Shown: piece after piece, positions 62,766 to 64,000 of the stretch
Layout: every line of letters starts with the position of its first letter
Position numbering within the stretch: position 1 is the stretch's first letter
Assembly: GCA_021234155.1 (NCBI GenBank)
Contig: JAJEKV010000214.1
Span: 1 to 64,000 of the forward strand
Reading direction: 5' to 3'
From: Isoetes taiwanensis
Taxonomy: Eukaryota > Streptophyta > Lycopodiopsida > Isoetales > Isoetaceae
DNA length: 64,000 nt
Made by a program: the position numbers and the translations under genes
Notes under the pieces: model-generated
What the model was told of the DNA's origin: nothing
The model's input: the letters and a program-made list of their open reading frames with translations, nothing else
The model's database searches: none

Positions 62766-63282
62766 CACGCCAGAGGCTATGGTTGAGCAAGATCGAGCTA
62801 GAAACTATCACAAGTGCCAAACAAGGCACTCTTATTTGAGGCTTTCTTGGCATATATGTAACTTTTATCCAGATGCAACTGGTCTTGCATAGGTCTCTTG
62901 TTACTGGGCAAGTAGGAAACAAATGTAGATTTTTGCTCCTCTTTATTCAAAGCAAACATATTGTCCTTGTCCATAAATGTCGTTATCCTCAGGTAATGGA
63001 AGCTTGGAAATAGGAGCAGGTGCTGGGGCTGTACAAGAAGCATATGCGCACCAACTTATTGTGGCACTGGCTACACAACAATGTTTAGAATCTGCACTCA
63101 AGGAAGACCCAAAAGCCATATTGTTTTTGATAAATTGGCAACTTCTTTTGATTTGATACACTTATAGTGGAGAGCATATGTCTTATAGTTTTGCTACCCT
63201 GTGAGGGCTTCAAATCATAGCTCTGCTTGAAATACCCTTGTCTTGAGATTTCAAACATAACTTGCTTGAATTCTATGTATAA
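62766..63282. other. Intergenic DNA, no gene supported
   Basis: Short frames occur on the - strand only, with no recognisable motif. Confidence 0.5.
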
Positions 63283-63420
63283 AACCACTTAGTGGTCTAT
63301 TTTTTTAGACAAGAATATCTATTATCTAATACTGAAAAGTGTGGAGAAAAGCGATAGAAGATTTATATTAGAGTAAGCTCATGAATAAATAATGTTCCTT
63401 CATATGCTAGAACATATATA
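63283..63420 (+). repeat. Direct repeat, first copy
   Basis: AACCACTTAGTGG, then AATATCTATTATCTAATA, a GTGTGGAG.AAAGC block and CCTTCATATGCTAGAACATA occur here and again at 63803-63955 in the same orientation and order. Small indels separate the copies. Confidence 0.8.
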
Positions 63421-63802
63421 GTTCAACTTTCTTGGTAGGTTGAAAAAGCCATATTGCTTTTTGATATGTTGTTTGGTTTTTATCTTTCTTTTGAATATGG
63501 GAGTTCTACATTGTAGTGCTTGTCATGCTTGCATCTGGATGGTATGTCTTGCTCTTTTAGAATCTATGTAATTCTATCTTGGTTGTCTGCCGCATCTGGA
63601 TTTTTGATTACTTTTGTTCTCCAAGTATAAATTATAACACATGCAATAATAATGCTATTTAAGAGCGAAGGAATTCAAACTCACTTGGGCAAGTTGTTCC
63701 AACATTCTTGTTAAATCACATTTCGATAACCATGCCTTTTGTGCAAATTGTTCAGATTTCAAAGTTTGCGATTATATTGAATGAGATTCTGGCTTCAATA
63801 AT

Positions 63803-63955
63803 GTATAAACCACTTAGTGGCTGCATTTTAGTTCATACTACAATATCTATTATCTAATAGGTGTGGAGCAAAGCAGATAGAAGACTTTTATATTAGAGAA
63901 AAGCCCTCATTCCTTAAATAATTTTCCTTCATATGCTAGAACATATATTTCTTAT
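63803..63955 (+). repeat. Direct repeat, second copy
   Basis: Second copy, about 520 bases after the first. Text before the repeat (ATGTATAAACC) also matches. The stretch between the copies, 63421-63802, is AT-rich with no gene. This may be a diverged tandem array that continues past the window edge. Confidence 0.8.
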
Positions 63956-64000
63956 TTTTCTACATCTTTTTTTCTTTTTAGAAGGTTTTTTCTATATGTT

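Overview
The window reads as nuclear DNA of a land plant with a large, repeat-rich genome. Signs are plant-type TKL and LRR receptor kinases, plant L1-like LINEs, En/Spm-like (CACTA) terminal repeats with a Ptta-like transposase gene, GT-AG introns and long AT-rich tracts of decayed intergenic DNA. A non-seed plant such as a fern would fit, but that is only an inference from general impression.\n\nLayout. Bases 1-14.4 kb are intergenic with no gene I can support. 14.9-17.4 kb holds a broken LRR-malectin receptor-kinase gene on the + strand, bracketed by ~100 bp direct repeats. 19.5-22.9 kb has unidentified exon-like pieces. 28.8-32.6 kb is a + strand LINE with a poly(A) tail. 32.6-33.5 kb is a ~140 bp tandem array followed by a MITE-like inverted-repeat element carrying a G-box. 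33.6-35.9 kb is the one convincing intact gene: an intronless 749-aa protein with a helical N-terminal domain, a complete TKL-type kinase, and a C-terminal segment resembling a GH18 chitinase fold whose acidic catalytic motif is fully replaced. 37.4-41.2 kb is nested transposon debris: an inverted-repeat element, a LINE 3' end with an (ATTCT)n tail, a CACTA terminus, a tandem tRNA-derived SINE-like repeat, and the 3' exons of a Ptta-like transposase gene. 41.2-44.8 kb is a - strand LINE inserted into that transposase gene. 42.6-56.3 kb is a tandem triplication (period ~4.5-4.6 kb) of LINE 5' half plus transposase 5' exons plus a (CT)n microsatellite. 56.4-60.4 kb is a degenerate multi-exon, probably transposon-borne gene with a weak Ulp1-like segment. 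62.1-62.75 kb is a retroposed insertion with a 13-bp target-site duplication and poly(A). 63.3-64 kb carries a diverged direct repeat.\n\nHow it fits together. Most of the window is layered mobile DNA: a CACTA element was invaded by a LINE, and part of the composite was then tandemly triplicated. The kinase gene sits between these layers with a clean reading frame.\n\nData quality. Comparing the three near-identical units shows that many differences fall at CTG/CAG trinucleotides, which turn into CG-containing strings (for example CCTGG against CACGG) with small indels. I read this as a systematic sequencing artefact at methylated CHG sites, so many frameshifts in the transposons and pseudogenes may not be real.
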